Of a DNA stretch of 64,000 nt, positions 44,123 to 54,657 are shown piece by piece; the first letter of the stretch is position 1, and the number at the start of each line of letters is the position of its first letter. Position numbers and translations under genes: made by a program. The notes beneath the pieces were generated by a model, which saw only the letters and a program-made list of their open reading frames with translations, did no database searches and had not been told where the DNA came from. The DNA lies in assembly GCF_025790165.1 (NCBI RefSeq), contig NZ_CP094970.1, positions 4,650,001 to 4,714,000 of the forward strand, given 5' to 3'. Source of the stretch: Solicola gregarius (lineage in GTDB: Bacteria > Actinomycetota > Actinomycetes > Propionibacteriales > Nocardioidaceae).

Positions 44123-45580
44123 CTACTCGATCGACTCGTCGCCGCGGTACGCGGGAGCGATCTCGTTGATCGCATCACCCATCCGATGGATGCGCAGCGC
44201 ATTCGTCGAGCCCGGGATGCCGGGCGGGCTGCCCGCCACGATGACGACCTGCTCGCCCTCGACGCAGTGCCCGCTCTCCAGCAGGCTGCGATCGACCTGG
44301 CGCACCATCATGTCCGTGTGCTCGACGCGGCGGGCCCAGAACGACTCGACGCCCCAGCTCAACGCCAGCTGCTCGCGTACGACCGGGTCCGTCGTGAACG
44401 CGATCACCGGCACCCGGGAGCGGTAACGCGTGGCGCGCCGCGCGGAGTCGCCGGACGTCGTGAACGCGACCAGGTACTTCGCGTCGACGGCCTCGGCCAC
44501 TTCGGCCGCAGCCTTGCAGATCACGCCGCCGCGGGTACGCGGCTTCCAGTCGATCGCGGCCATCTGCGAGAGACCGTGGTCCTCGGTCGACCCCACGATC
44601 CGCGCCATCGTCTCAACTGTCTCGACCGGATACTGTCCGACACTGGTCTCGCCCGACAGCATCACCGCGTCCGCGCCGTCGAGGACGGCGTTCGCGACGT
44701 CGGAGGTCTCTGCGCGGGTCGGACGCGGCGACGAGATCATCGACTCCAGCATCTGGGTCGCCACGATGACCGGCTTGGCATGCGTACGCGCGCGCTCGAT
44801 GATCTTCTTCTGCACGAGTGGCACGAACTCGAGCGGCAGCTCGACGCCCAGATCACCGCGCGCGACCATGAAGCCGTCGAAGACGTCGACGATCTCCTCG
44901 AGGTTCTCGACCGCCTGCGGCTTCTCGATCTTGGCGATGACGGGCCGCAGCACGTCCTCGTCGCGCATGATCCGGCGTACGTCCTCGGCGTCGGCGGCGT
45001 TGCGTACGAACGACAGCGCGACGAAGTCGACACCGGTGCGCAGGGCCCACCGCAGGTCGTCGACGTCCTTGTCGGACATCGCCGGCACGCTGACCTGTAC
45101 GCCGGGCAGGTTGATGCCCTTGTGGTCACTGACGGTGCCGCCGACCTCGACCTCGGTCTCGACCTCGCTGTCGGTCACCTTGGTTGCGCGCAGGCGTACC
45201 TGCCCGTCGTCGATCAGGATCTCGTCGCCGACCTTCACGTCGCCCGGGAGGCCCTTGTAGGTGGTCGAACACGTACTGCCGCCGCCCTCGATGTCTGCGA
45301 CCGAGATCGTGAAGGGGTCACCTGTGTTGAGTGTCTGCGGCCCGTCGGCGAAAGTGCCGAGGCGAATCTTCGGTCCCTGCAGGTCGGCGACGATCGCAAT
45401 CGCCTTGCCGAGCTCCTTGCCGGCGGCCCGCACGTGCTCGTACGAGCTCGCGTGGTCATCGTGGGTGCCGTGGCTCAGGTTGAGTCGCGCGACGTCCATA
45501 CCTGCCCGCGCAAGGGCGAGTATGTCGTCGTACGAACTGGTTGCGGGACCGAGAGTGCAGACGATCTTTGCTCTACGCAC
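44123..45580 (-). CDS. pyk: Pyruvate kinase
   Basis: A 485-aa glycolytic enzyme converting phosphoenolpyruvate plus ADP to pyruvate plus ATP. Standard motifs are present: A-K-I-V-C-T-L-G-P-A-T, N-L-S-H-G-T-H-D, the substrate/metal loop V-I-A-K-I-E-K-P-Q-A-V-E-N, M-V-A-R-G-D-L-G-V-E, and Q-M-L-E-S-M. The C-terminal regulatory domain is complete. The GTG start (45580) is the first in the conserved region. It follows gltD on the same strand with 80 nt between them, which could hold a separate promoter. Confidence 0.97.
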   Translation of the reverse strand: MRRAKIVCTLGPATSSYDDILALARAGMDVARLNLSHGTHDDHASSYEHVRAAGKELGKAIAIVADLQGPKIRLGTFADGPQTLNTGDPFTISVADIEGGGSTCSTTYKGLPGDVKVGDEILIDDGQVRLRATKVTDSEVETEVEVGGTVSDHKGINLPGVQVSVPAMSDKDVDDLRWALRTGVDFVALSFVRNAADAEDVRRIMRDEDVLRPVIAKIEKPQAVENLEEIVDVFDGFMVARGDLGVELPLEFVPLVQKKIIERARTHAKPVIVATQMLESMISSPRPTRAETSDVANAVLDGADAVMLSGETSVGQYPVETVETMARIVGSTEDHGLSQMAAIDWKPRTRGGVICKAAAEVAEAVDAKYLVAFTTSGDSARRATRYRSRVPVIAFTTDPVVREQLALSWGVESFWARRVEHTDMMVRQVDRSLLESGHCVEGEQVVIVAGSPPGIPGSTNALRIHRMGDAINEIAPAYRGDESIE

Positions 45581-45660
45581 GGCTCCACCCTAGGGGTTAC
45601 CCACCCGTCAACGAAATTGTTCGACGCAAAAACAAACCAGAAATCTCGGCGGGCCCTCCG

Positions 45661-47124
45661 TCACACGGCGAGCGGCCGCGCGGTCGGCGGGATCGGAGCG
45701 GGTAGTCCACTCGTGCCACCGAGGTACGCGTCGACTCCTGCGGCGCACGAACGCCCCTCCGCCAACGCCCAGACGATGAGCGACTGACCCCGCCCGGCGT
45801 CGCCGGCCACGAAGACGCCATCGACACTCGTCATGTACGTCTTGTCGCGTGCGACGTTGCCGCGCTCGTCCAGATCGACACCGAGCTGCTCCACGAGCCC
45901 TTCGCGCTCCGGACCCGTGAAGCCCATCGCGAACAGGACCAGCTGCGCCGGGATGTCCCGCTCGGTGCCGTCGACCTCGGTCATCGCGCCGTCGACGAAC
46001 TCCACCTCGACGATGCGCAGTCCGCGTACGCTCCCGCCGTCGCCCAAGAACTCCTTGGTGGACACGGAGTACGTGCGCTCGCCGCCCTCCTCGTGCGCCG
46101 ACGCGACGCGATAGATCATCGGGTACGTCGGCCACGGCTGGTTGTCGGGCCGTTCGTCGGTCGGGCGCGGCATGATCTCCAGCTGGGTGATCGACCGCGC
46201 GCCCTGGCGGATCGCGGTGCCGAGGCAGTCGGCGCCCGTGTCGCCGCCGCCGATGATGACGACGTCCTTGCCGGCGGCGGTGATCTGGTCGGCCACCTCC
46301 TCGCCGAGCGAGACACGGTTCGACTGCGGCAGGTACTCCATCGCCTGGTGGATGCCGGCCAGCTCACGGCCGGGTACGGGCAGATCCCTGCGTACGGTCG
46401 AGCCGACCGCGAGTACGACGGCGTCGTACCGCTCACGTACGGCCGCACCGGACAGGTCGTCGCCCACCGCGACGTTGGAACGGAAGACCGTGCCCTCGCG
46501 CCGCATCTGCTCGATCCGCCGATCGACCTGTACCTTCTCCATCTTGAACTCAGGGATGCCGTACCGCAGCAGGCCGCCCGGCTTGTCGTCGCGCTCGTAC
46601 ACCGCGACCGTGTGTCCCGCGCGGGTGAGCTGCTGGGCCGCGGCGAGACCGGCCGGACCGGACCCGATGACCGCGACGGTCTTGCCGGTCAGCCACTCCG
46701 GCGGCTCCGGACGTACGAGGCCCCGCTCCCACGCCTTGTCGATGATCGAGACCTCGACGTTCTTGATCGTCACCGCGTCGCGGTTGATAGCGACGACGCA
46801 GGCCGTCTCGCACGGCGCCGGGCAGAGCCGACCGGTGAACTCCGGGAAGTTGTTCGTCGCGTGCAGGCGCTCGATCGCGCCCTCCCAGTCGTCGCGCCAC
46901 ACCAGGTCGTTCCACTCGGGGATGAGGTTGCCGAGCGGGCAACCGCTGTGGCAGAACGGGATCCCGCAGTCCATGCAGCGGCCCGCCTGCTCGGTGATGA
47001 TCGGCAGCAGCGCCCGACCCGCGCCCCCCGGGTAGACCTCCTGCCAGTCGCCCGTGCGCTCCTCGATCGGCCGACGCTCCGCCACCTCGCGCGGCGTACG
47101 CATGAATGCCTTCGGGTCAGCCAT
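45661..47124 (-). CDS. gltD: Glutamate synthase small subunit
   Basis: A 487-aa FAD/NADPH-binding subunit that passes electrons to GltB for making glutamate from glutamine and 2-oxoglutarate. Residues 50-66 hold the iron-sulfur cysteines [14 protein letters not shown], with a second set in [13 protein letters not shown] binding is shown by [13 protein letters not shown] and NADPH binding by [10 protein letters not shown]. The ATG at 47124 overlaps the end of gltB by 8 nt, so the subunits are translationally coupled. Confidence 0.97.
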   Translation of the reverse strand: MADPKAFMRTPREVAERRPIEERTGDWQEVYPGGAGRALLPIITEQAGRCMDCGIPFCHSGCPLGNLIPEWNDLVWRDDWEGAIERLHATNNFPEFTGRLCPAPCETACVVAINRDAVTIKNVEVSIIDKAWERGLVRPEPPEWLTGKTVAVIGSGPAGLAAAQQLTRAGHTVAVYERDDKPGGLLRYGIPEFKMEKVQVDRRIEQMRREGTVFRSNVAVGDDLSGAAVRERYDAVVLAVGSTVRRDLPVPGRELAGIHQAMEYLPQSNRVSLGEEVADQITAAGKDVVIIGGGDTGADCLGTAIRQGARSITQLEIMPRPTDERPDNQPWPTYPMIYRVASAHEEGGERTYSVSTKEFLGDGGSVRGLRIVEVEFVDGAMTEVDGTERDIPAQLVLFAMGFTGPEREGLVEQLGVDLDERGNVARDKTYMTSVDGVFVAGDAGRGQSLIVWALAEGRSCAAGVDAYLGGTSGLPAPIPPTARPLAV

Positions 47125-50100
47125 TGATCGCCGCCTCCATCATCTTCGCCGTCGTGTCGACCTCACTCAGACCACCTTGCCTGGCGGCGTCCTGGGCCTC
47201 GAGAACCTTGCGGTACGTGACCGGGATGATCCGGGTGAACCGGGTCAGATTCGCGTCCCAGTCGGCCAGCAACGCCTCGGCCACCGTGGAGCCCGTCTCC
47301 TCGTGATGGCGCTGGACGAGGTCACGCAGCTCGTCCGCCTCCTCGCTGCGCAACGGGCTCAGCTCGACGAGCTCGTGGTTCACCTGGCGCTCGTCGAGGT
47401 CGAGCACGTACGCCGAACCGCCGCTCATCCCGGCCGCGACGTTGCGTCCGGTCGTGCCGAGTACGACCGCGATGCCACCCGTCATGTACTCGCAGCTGTG
47501 ATCACCGACTCCCTCGACGACCGCGGTCGCTCCCGAGTTGCGGACGCAGAACCGCTCGCCGACCCGGCCCCGGATGAACATCTCGCCCGCAGTCGCTCCG
47601 TAGCCGATCACGTTGCCGGCGATGATCTGCTCGGCGGCATCGAAGGTCGCCGCGCGGTCGGGGCGTACGACGATCCGACCACCCGAGAGTCCCTTGCCCA
47701 GATAGTCGTTGGTGTCTCCTTCGAGCCGCAGCGTGATGCCGCGCGGCACGTACGCGCCGAACGACTGCCCGGCCGACCCGGTGAACGTCACGTCGATCGT
47801 GTCGTCGCCGAGGCCATCGCCTCGGTAGCGCTTGGTGACCTCGTGCCCCAGCATCGTGCCGACGGTGCGGTTGACGTTGCGGATCGGGATCTGCGCCCGC
47901 ACGGGCTCGCCGTGCTCGAGCGCGTCGTACGACAACGCGATCAGCTCGTTGTCGAGTGCCCGCTCGAGCCCGTGGTCCTGTCCGCGCGTACGCCGCAGCG
48001 CCGCGCCCTCGGGCAGGTCGGGCTTGTGCAGGATCGGCGAGAGGTCGAGCCCGCTTGCCTTCCAGTGGTCGACGGCTCGACGTACGTCGAGCGTCTCGAC
48101 CTGACCGATCGCCTCGTCGAGCGAGCGGAACCCGAGCTCGGCGAGCAGCTCGCGTACCTCTTGAGCGATGTACTCGAAGAACGTGACGACGAACTCCGCC
48201 TTGCCGCTGTACTGCTCCCGCAGCTCGCGGTTCTGCGTGGCGACGCCGACGGGGCAGGTGTCGAGGTGGCAGACCCGCATCATGATACAGCCGCTGACCA
48301 CGAGCGGCGCGGTCGCGAAGCCGAACTCCTCCGCGCCGAGCAGTGCAGCGACGACGACGTCACGACCGGTCTTCAGCTGACCGTCGCACTGCACCACGAT
48401 GCGATCGCGAAGACCGTTCAGCAGCAGGGTCTGCTGGGTCTCGGCGAGGCCGAGCTCCCACGGCCCGCCGGCGTGTTTGAGCGACGTCAGGGGCGACGCG
48501 CCCGTGCCGCCGTCGTGTCCGGAGATGAGCACGACATCCGCGTGGGCCTTGGACACGCCTGCCGCGACAGTGCCGACGCCGGTCTCCGATACCAGCTTCA
48601 CATGGACGCGGGCCTGCGGGTTCGCGTTCTTCAGGTCGTGGATGAGCTGCTTGATGTCTTCGATCGAGTAGATGTCGTGGTGCGGCGGCGGCGAGATCAG
48701 CCCCACCCCGGGCGTCGAGTGTCGCGTCTTCGCGATCCAGGGGTAGACCTTGTGCCCGGGCAGCTGACCGCCCTCCCCCGGCTTCGCACCCTGCGCGATC
48801 TTGATCTGCAGGTCGTCGGCGTTCGTGAGGTACTCCGACGTGACGCCGAATCGGCCGGACGCCACCTGTTTGATCGCGCTGCGACGAACGGGGTCGTACA
48901 GCCGGTCGGAGTCCTCACCGCCCTCGCCCGTGTTGGACTTCGCGCCGAGCCGGTTCATCGCGACCGCCAACGTCTCGTGCGCCTCCTGGCTGATCGAGCC
49001 GTACGACATCGCGCCCGTCGAGAAGCGCTTGACGATGTCACTCACCGGCTCGACCTCGTCGACCGACACCGGCTCGCGTACTCCGTCGCGGAAGCGCAAC
49101 AGCCCGCGCAGCGTCATCAGCCGTTCGGACTGGTCGTCGACCAGCTTCGTGTACTGCTTGAAGATGTCGTACCGCCCCGTACGCGTGGAGTGTTGCAGGC
49201 GAAACACCGAATCGGGGTCGAAGAGGTGCGGCGCGCCGTCGCGCCGCCACTGGTACTCGCCGCCGATCTCCAGCTGCCGCCGGATGAGCGGGATGCCGTC
49301 GGTCGGGTACGCCTGCGCGTGCCGGGCACACACCTCGTCGGCGATCACGTCGAGCTCGACGCCGCCGAGTCGAGACGTCGTACCGGTGAAGTACTCGTCG
49401 ATGACGTCCTGCGACAGGCCGATCGCCTCGAAGATCTGCGCACCGGTGTACGACGCGACCGTCGAGACGCCCATCTTGCTCATCACCTTGAGCACACCCT
49501 TGCCGAGCGCACGTACGAGGTTGCGTACTGCCTGCTCGGGTTCGATGTCGGTGAGCCAGACGCCCGAGCGAGCGAGGTCCTCCGCGCTCTCCATGGCGAG
49601 GTACGGGTTGACGGCGGAGGCCCCGTACCCGATCAGCAGAGCGACGTGGTGCACCTCGCGTACGTCTCCCGCCTCGACGACCAGCGCCGCCTGCGTACGG
49701 GTCTTCTCGCGTACGAGGTGGTGGTGCACGGCGCCCGTCAGCAGCAGCGACGGGATCGGTGCGAGCTCCGTCGTGGCATGCCGGTCGGACAGGACGATGA
49801 TGCGTGCACCGTCCGCGATCGCCTCCGACACCTCGCGGCGGATCTCGTCGAGCCGCTCCTCGAGAGCGTCGCCGTCGCCGGCAACCCGGTAGAGCCCTTG
49901 CACGACGTGCGTCTGGAAACCGGGGAGATCGCCGTCACGGTTGATGTGGATGATCTTGGCGAGCTCGTCGTTGTCGATCACGGGGAACGGCAGCTGCACC
50001 ATCCGACACGAGGCGGCGCCGGGGTCGACGAGGTTCCGCTCAGGGCCGATCAGCCCCGCGAGCGACGTGACCATCTCCTCGCGGATCGCGTCGAGCGGCG

Positions 50101-51646
50101 GGTTGGTGACCTGAGCGAACTGCTGGCTGAAGTAGTCGAACAGCTGCCGCGGCTTGTCGGAGAGCGCGGCGATCGGGCTGTCCGTGCCCATCGACCCGAT
50201 CGGCTCGGCGGCGTTCTGTGCCATCGGCGCGACCAGGACGCGCAGCTCCTCCTCCGTATAGCCGAACAACTGCTGGCGCCGCTTGACCGACGCGTGCGTG
50301 TGCACGATGTGCTCACGCTCGGGGAGGTTCTCGAAGCGGATCAGCCCGGAGTACAGCCATTCGTCGTACGGGTTCGCGGTGGCCAGGTCGCCCTTGATCT
50401 CGTCGTCGTCGACGATGCGGTGCTCCTGCAGGTCGGCGAGGAACATCCGGCCGGGCTCGAGGCGGCCCTTTCGTACGATCTTAGACGGATCGACGTCGAG
50501 GACACCGGTCTCGGATGCGAGCACGACCAGCCCGTCGTCGGTCACCCAGAAGCGCCCGGGACGCAACCCGTTGCGGTCGAGGACCGCGCCGATCTGGTTG
50601 CCGTCGGTGAAGACGACGCAGGCCGGACCGTCCCATGGCTCCATGACCGCCGAGTGGAACTCGTAGAACGCGCGCCGCCGAGGATCCATGTCCGGCTGGT
50701 TCTCCCACGCCTCCGGGATCATCATCATGACCGCGTGCGGAAGGCTCCGGCCGCCGAGATGCAGCAGCTCGAGCACCTCGTCGAACGACGCCGAATCACT
50801 GGCGTCGTCACTGCAGATCGGGTACAGGCGGTTGAGGTCGCCCGGGATCAGATCGCTCTCCAGCAGCGCCTCCCGCGCGCGCATCCAGTTGCGGTTGCCG
50901 CGTGCGGTGTTGATCTCGCCGTTGTGCGCGATGAACCGGAACGGATGCGCGAGCGGCCAGCTCGGGAACGTGTTCGTCGAGAAGCGGCTGTGCACGACCG
51001 CGAGCGCGGACGCGATGCGCTCATCGAGCAGGTCGGGATAGAACGCGTGGAGCTGTTCTGTCGTCAGCATTCCCTTGTACGTAAGGGTGCGCGCGGACAG
51101 CGACGGGAAATACACGCCGGCCTCATGCTCGGCGCGGCGACGCAGGCAGAACGCCTGCCGGTCGAGCGCGATGCCCGTGATCCGACCCGCCGCACCCGTG
51201 ACGAACAGTTGCGAAATGGTCGGCATGCAGCCGAGGGCCGTCGCACCGAGGATGCCCGGCTCGGTCGGCACGTCTCTCCAGCCGACGACTCGCAGCGACT
51301 CCTCGGAGGCGATCTCCTCGACCGCGGCCCGCGCCTTCGCCGCGTCATCCGCATCGGCCGGCAGGAACGCCAACCCGACCGCGTACGCACCTCGCGGCGG
51401 AAGATCGAAGTCGACCACCGATCGGAGGAACTCGTGGGGAACCTGCAGCAGGATGCCGGCACCATCGCCGGAGTCCGGCTCTGCCCCGGACGCGCCGCGG
51501 TGGTCCAGATTGCGCAATGCCGTGAGGGCCTTGTCGACGATGTCGTAGCTCGCATCGCCGGAAAGCGACGCAACGAACGCGACACCGCACGCATCGTGCT
51601 CGTGCGCGCCGTCGTACAACCCCTGGGCGGGAGGGAATGCATGCAT
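47117..51646 (-). CDS. gltB: Glutamate synthase large subunit
   Basis: About 1,509 aa, normal for the NADPH-dependent enzyme. A short propeptide is followed by D-A-C-G-V-A-F, whose Cys becomes the N-terminal nucleophile of the glutamine amidotransferase domain. The FMN synthase domain and the [3Fe-4S] cysteines ([15 protein letters not shown]) are present, then the C-terminal beta-helix with its G-x-x-G-x-x-x-G repeats. Two in-frame ATG codons exist; 51646 is chosen because AGGAG lies 8 nt before it, whereas 51652 would be too close. The long open frame on the opposite strand is a shadow of the codon bias. Confidence 0.97.
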   Translation of the reverse strand: MHAFPPAQGLYDGAHEHDACGVAFVASLSGDASYDIVDKALTALRNLDHRGASGAEPDSGDGAGILLQVPHEFLRSVVDFDLPPRGAYAVGLAFLPADADDAAKARAAVEEIASEESLRVVGWRDVPTEPGILGATALGCMPTISQLFVTGAAGRITGIALDRQAFCLRRRAEHEAGVYFPSLSARTLTYKGMLTTEQLHAFYPDLLDERIASALAVVHSRFSTNTFPSWPLAHPFRFIAHNGEINTARGNRNWMRAREALLESDLIPGDLNRLYPICSDDASDSASFDEVLELLHLGGRSLPHAVMMMIPEAWENQPDMDPRRRAFYEFHSAVMEPWDGPACVVFTDGNQIGAVLDRNGLRPGRFWVTDDGLVVLASETGVLDVDPSKIVRKGRLEPGRMFLADLQEHRIVDDDEIKGDLATANPYDEWLYSGLIRFENLPEREHIVHTHASVKRRQQLFGYTEEELRVLVAPMAQNAAEPIGSMGTDSPIAALSDKPRQLFDYFSQQFAQVTNPPLDAIREEMVTSLAGLIGPERNLVDPGAASCRMVQLPFPVIDNDELAKIIHINRDGDLPGFQTHVVQGLYRVAGDGDALEERLDEIRREVSEAIADGARIIVLSDRHATTELAPIPSLLLTGAVHHHLVREKTRTQAALVVEAGDVREVHHVALLIGYGASAVNPYLAMESAEDLARSGVWLTDIEPEQAVRNLVRALGKGVLKVMSKMGVSTVASYTGAQIFEAIGLSQDVIDEYFTGTTSRLGGVELDVIADEVCARHAQAYPTDGIPLIRRQLEIGGEYQWRRDGAPHLFDPDSVFRLQHSTRTGRYDIFKQYTKLVDDQSERLMTLRGLLRFRDGVREPVSVDEVEPVSDIVKRFSTGAMSYGSISQEAHETLAVAMNRLGAKSNTGEGGEDSDRLYDPVRRSAIKQVASGRFGVTSEYLTNADDLQIKIAQGAKPGEGGQLPGHKVYPWIAKTRHSTPGVGLISPPPHHDIYSIEDIKQLIHDLKNANPQARVHVKLVSETGVGTVAAGVSKAHADVVLISGHDGGTGASPLTSLKHAGGPWELGLAETQQTLLLNGLRDRIVVQCDGQLKTGRDVVVAALLGAEEFGFATAPLVVSGCIMMRVCHLDTCPVGVATQNRELREQYSGKAEFVVTFFEYIAQEVRELLAELGFRSLDEAIGQVETLDVRRAVDHWKASGLDLSPILHKPDLPEGAALRRTRGQDHGLERALDNELIALSYDALEHGEPVRAQIPIRNVNRTVGTMLGHEVTKRYRGDGLGDDTIDVTFTGSAGQSFGAYVPRGITLRLEGDTNDYLGKGLSGGRIVVRPDRAATFDAAEQIIAGNVIGYGATAGEMFIRGRVGERFCVRNSGATAVVEGVGDHSCEYMTGGIAVVLGTTGRNVAAGMSGGSAYVLDLDERQVNHELVELSPLRSEEADELRDLVQRHHEETGSTVAEALLADWDANLTRFTRIIPVTYRKVLEAQDAARQGGLSEVDTTAKMMEAAING

Positions 51647-51652
51647 GAGCAT

Positions 51653-52013
51653 CGCTCCTGTCGTCTGGCATCGAGATGGGGTGAGATGCCCGCCATCGTG
51701 GTGATGGGACGACGTTGGCCCAAGTCCATCCAGATTACATGACGTGCCCGGCGGAGCGCCAAATCGAGGGGTGGCTTCGGTTGCTTGTCGGCTTACCCGA
51801 CCCTTCGCCTCCCGCCTTCACCGCTTCCCGTCTGCGTCGGTGCCGACGCCCGGGGCTGCGACGAAGGAATCTGCCTTTGGCCGCACCGTCTGAGCCAAAG
51901 GCAGATTCCTTCGTCCACTCTGACGAAATCCGCGCAACCAAACATCGTCCGCCGTCTCCGGCACATATGCGTTCGTCTCGACGGAGTCAGCGGCGCCGGG
52001 CCCAGCCCTGCAC
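51653..52013. other. Gene-free gap upstream of gltB with a perfect hairpin
   Basis: These 361 nt contain no convincing gene on either strand. They hold the gltB promoter region: a weak TAATCT (51737-51732) with TTGGCG (51762-51757) is 19 nt apart on the minus strand. They also hold a perfect 22-bp inverted repeat at 51860-51915. The rest is ordinary high-G+C spacer. Confidence 0.7.
51860..51915. repeat. Perfect 22-bp inverted repeat with 12-nt loop
   Basis: GACGAAGGAATCTGCCTTTGGC (51860-51881) and GCCAAAGGCAGATTCCTTCGTC (51894-51915) are exact reverse complements. The stem is richer in A/T than its surroundings and has no U-run after it. It lies 98 nt from the VOC gene stop and over 200 nt from gltB. 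Confidence 0.9.
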
Positions 52014-52424
52014 TCACGCCACGAAGATGCAGAACGGATGACCCGCGAGGTCGGCGAGCACGTACAGCGGCTCGTCCGGGTCATCAGTCCGGTCCAGCAG
52101 CACCCGCGCACCGAGCGACTCCGCCCGCTCGCGGTGTCGCTCCAACTCCGCGACGCTCGACACCGTGAAGTCGACGTGGAGCTGCATCGGGACGTCGTGC
52201 TCCGGCCACGTCGTCTGCTCGACCCGATCGACCTGCTGGAACGCCAAGCTGCGCAAGCCGTCCGCGTCGATCAGCACGAGCCAGTCCGCGTCGTCGACGC
52301 CTCCGGCGGGAGGCTCGTCGCCGGACCGGTAATGCAGCCCCAAGAACAATCGGTAGAACTCGGCAAGGCCGCGTACGTCGGTGGTGTCCAAGACCGTGTG
52401 CAGAAGCTGCGGATACTCAGCCAT
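52014..52424 (-). CDS. VOC (glyoxalase/dioxygenase fold) protein
   Basis: A 136-aa vicinal-oxygen-chelate protein. The N-terminal H-T-V-L-D-T-T-D half and the C-terminal L-H-V-D-F-T-V-S-S half form the usual paired beta-alpha-beta-beta-beta modules. H and E residues at the usual metal positions are partly present (the D-V-P-M-Q-L-H-V-D strand). Such single-domain proteins include fosfomycin/bleomycin resistance and unknown enzymes; no substrate is evident. ATG 52424 is used because it starts exactly at the conserved first strand. Confidence 0.8.
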   Translation of the reverse strand: MAEYPQLLHTVLDTTDVRGLAEFYRLFLGLHYRSGDEPPAGGVDDADWLVLIDADGLRSLAFQQVDRVEQTTWPEHDVPMQLHVDFTVSSVAELERHRERAESLGARVLLDRTDDPDEPLYVLADLAGHPFCIFVA

Positions 52425-52456
52425 GTCGGCAGTATGACCGACGCCGCGGCCTCCGG

Positions 52457-52837
52457 TCACTCCCCCGGTGGGCCGCCGAGCTCCGCACCCATCGCACTCG
52501 CCAGCGCGATCAGCCCCGACATCGGGCGCACCATCACGACAAGCTCGTCGACGCGGCCCTGCTCATCGAGACGTACGAAGTCGCAGCCCTCGACGTCCCG
52601 GTCACCGACCCGCGCGGTGAAGACCAGCGCGTGCTCAGGTGACTCGGGTGCACCGATCTCACGTACGTAGCGGAAGTCGTCGAACACGCGGATCGCGGCA
52701 CGCAATACTGTCATGACCGCCTCGCGGCCCTGGTACGGGCGAAAGACCGCCGGGCTCCGGAACTCGACGTCATCGGAGAGCAACCCGGTCAGCGCGTCGA
52801 GGTCGCGTGCCTCGATCGCGACGCGGAACGGGTGCAT
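52457..52837 (-). CDS. NTF2-like/SnoaL-type protein
   Basis: A 126-aa cone-shaped NTF2-like fold protein. The signs are the initial helix A-R-D-L-D-A-L-T-G-L-L-S-D-D-V, the strand P-Y-Q-G-R-E-A-V, and L-V-F-T-A-R-V and C-D-F-V-R-L-D-E-Q-G-R-V. Members may be polyketide cyclases, steroid isomerases or binding proteins; nothing in the neighbourhood points to one of these. It begins 9 nt after lgt on the same strand, so it is probably in the trp-lgt transcription unit. Confidence 0.78.
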   Translation of the reverse strand: MHPFRVAIEARDLDALTGLLSDDVEFRSPAVFRPYQGREAVMTVLRAAIRVFDDFRYVREIGAPESPEHALVFTARVGDRDVEGCDFVRLDEQGRVDELVVMVRPMSGLIALASAMGAELGGPPGE

Positions 52838-52846
52838 CGGTCGCCG

Positions 52847-53836
52847 TCAGTCCTTCTCGGTCGAGCCGTCGTCGGAGGCGGCATCGTCGGCCGCATTCGC
52901 CGACACCGTGGATTCCTCCTCGGCGTCGTCGCTCGCCGCCACCGTGGATTCCCCCTCGGCGTCGACCTCGGCCGCAGACTCGGCGTCGTCGCGCCCGGCA
53001 GCCTCGGGGTCGTCCCATTCCTGGATGACCTCCTCGCGGCCGGGATGGCGGCGTCCCATCCAGACGAAGTACGCGAGCGCGAGACAGAACAGCACGATCG
53101 AGGTCCACACATTGAGCCGCAGCCCGAGGAAGTGATGCGCGTCGTCGATGCGCAGCGCCTCGATCCAGCCCCGGCCGGCGGTGTAGATCATCACGTACAA
53201 CGCCATGATCCGGCCGTAGCCGATCTGGTAGCGCTTCGCGATCCACAGCAGTACGAAGCCGCCGATCAGCACCCAGATCGACTCGTAGAGGTACGTCGGC
53301 TGGAACGTGTCGTACTGCTCGTATCCCGGCGGACGATGCTCCGGGTCGATCTCGAGGCCCCATGGCTTGTCCGTCGGCTTGCCGAACAGCTCCTGGTTGA
53401 ACCAGTTGCCCCAGCGCCCGATCGCCTGGCCGAACAGGATGCCCGGCGCCATCGTGTCGGCCATCGCGGCGAAGCTCGCCTTCGCCCGACGGCAGCCGAT
53501 GTACGCACCGACCGCGCCGAGCGCGATGGCGCCCCAGATGCCGAGGCCACCCTCCCAGATGTACAGCGCCTCGATCGGCCGCCCGTCACCGGAGAAGTAG
53601 AGCTCGGGGTTCGTGGCGACGTGGTAGAGCCGCGCACCGACGAGACCGAACGGGATCGCCCACACGGCCATGTCGCCGACCGTGCCGGGACGGCCACCGC
53701 GGGCGACCCAGCGGCGTTCGCCGAGCCAGATCGCGACGACGACGCCGGCGATGATGCACAGGGCGTACGCCCGGATGGGCAGGGGTCCGATCTCCCAGAC
53801 GGCGTCGGACGGACTCGGTATCGAGGCAACAGTCAT
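52847..53836 (-). CDS. lgt: Prolipoprotein diacylglyceryl transferase
   Basis: A 329-aa membrane enzyme that attaches diacylglycerol to the lipobox cysteine of lipoproteins. The signature R-W-G-N-W-F-N-Q-E-L-F-G is present, with about seven helices and the conserved R-R and Y-L-Y-E-S residues. The core is normal; the last 60 residues are an acidic, low-complexity cytoplasmic tail (E-S-T-V-A-A; E-S-T-V-S-A) coded by repeated Ala/Asp/Ser/Glu codons with a duplicated 24-bp unit near 52905 and 52950. It acts on the lipoproteins coded at 582 and 41224. It follows trpA by 11 nt, a known actinobacterial arrangement. Confidence 0.95.
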   Translation of the reverse strand: MTVASIPSPSDAVWEIGPLPIRAYALCIIAGVVVAIWLGERRWVARGGRPGTVGDMAVWAIPFGLVGARLYHVATNPELYFSGDGRPIEALYIWEGGLGIWGAIALGAVGAYIGCRRAKASFAAMADTMAPGILFGQAIGRWGNWFNQELFGKPTDKPWGLEIDPEHRPPGYEQYDTFQPTYLYESIWVLIGGFVLLWIAKRYQIGYGRIMALYVMIYTAGRGWIEALRIDDAHHFLGLRLNVWTSIVLFCLALAYFVWMGRRHPGREEVIQEWDDPEAAGRDDAESAAEVDAEGESTVAASDDAEEESTVSANAADDAASDDGSTEKD

Positions 53837-53847
53837 CGCGGGCCAGG

Positions 53848-54657
53848 CTATCCGGCGGTGGTACGCGCGCGCTCAACGCCCGTACGCAGGTCGGTCGCGA
53901 GCGCACGTACGGCAGCGATGCCGTCGTCGGCGGGTACGTCGAGCAGGCAGCGTACGAGCGCGGACCCGACGATCACCGCATCGCAGTATGCGCCGACCTC
54001 GGCGGCCTGATCGCCGTTGCTGACACCGAGCCCGACGCCGATCGGCTTGTCGGTCACCCCACGCAGCCGGCCGACGAGCTCGGGCGCCCGGCTGCTGGTC
54101 TGTGCGCGCGCCCCGGTGACACCCATGACCGAGGTCGCGTACACGAAGCCGCTCGCGGCCTTCGCAGTGAGCGCGAGGCGTTCGTCGGTCGACGACGGCG
54201 CGACCAGGAATACCTGCTCGAGACCGTGCTTCGCCGCGGCGTCGGTCCACGCGCCGGCCTCCTCCGGGATGAGGTCGGGCGTGATCAGCCCGGTGCCACC
54301 GACATCGGCGAGCGTCTCCGCGAACCGATCGACGCCATAGTGCTCGACGGGGTTCCAGTACGTCATCACGACCGTCGCGGCGCCGGTCGCGGCCGACGCG
54401 CGCACGACCTCGAACACGTCGCTCGTACGCACCCCACCCGCGAGCGCCTGCTGGGCCGCGACCTGGATGACGGGCCCGTCCATCACCGGATCGCTGTACG
54501 GGAAGCCGACCTCGACGATGTCGACACCGCACTCGACCATCGCCTCGATGGCCCGGATCGAGGTCGCCACGTCGGGGAATCCCGCCGGCAGGTAGCCGAC
54601 CAGGGCGGGCCGCCCCTCGTCGGCAAGCCGCGCGAACGTCTCGGCGAGCGAGGTCAC
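53848..54657 (-). CDS. trpA: Tryptophan synthase alpha chain
   Basis: A 269-aa TIM barrel that cleaves indoleglycerol phosphate to indole. The catalytic Glu ([17 protein letters not shown]) and the phosphate loops are present, including [13 protein letters not shown] and G-V-G-L-G-V-S-N. The GTG start overlaps trpB by 4 nt (GTGA), so alpha and beta chains are co-translated. Lgt follows 11 nt later. Confidence 0.96.
   Translation of the reverse strand: MTSLAETFARLADEGRPALVGYLPAGFPDVATSIRAIEAMVECGVDIVEVGFPYSDPVMDGPVIQVAAQQALAGGVRTSDVFEVVRASAATGAATVVMTYWNPVEHYGVDRFAETLADVGGTGLITPDLIPEEAGAWTDAAAKHGLEQVFLVAPSSTDERLALTAKAASGFVYATSVMGVTGARAQTSSRAPELVGRLRGVTDKPIGVGLGVSNGDQAAEVGAYCDAVIVGSALVRCLLDVPADDGIAAVRALATDLRTGVERARTTAG

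Noticed and set aside
47054-51742. A reading frame of over 1,500 codons on the plus strand opposite gltB
   Set aside because: It mirrors gltB codon bias (strong G/C third positions keep the opposite frame open), has no recognisable domain, and gltB/gltD on the other strand are complete and overlapping.
51735-51941. Short minus-strand frame covering the perfect hairpin
   Set aside because: It runs through both hairpin arms, has no ribosome site and no recognisable pattern.
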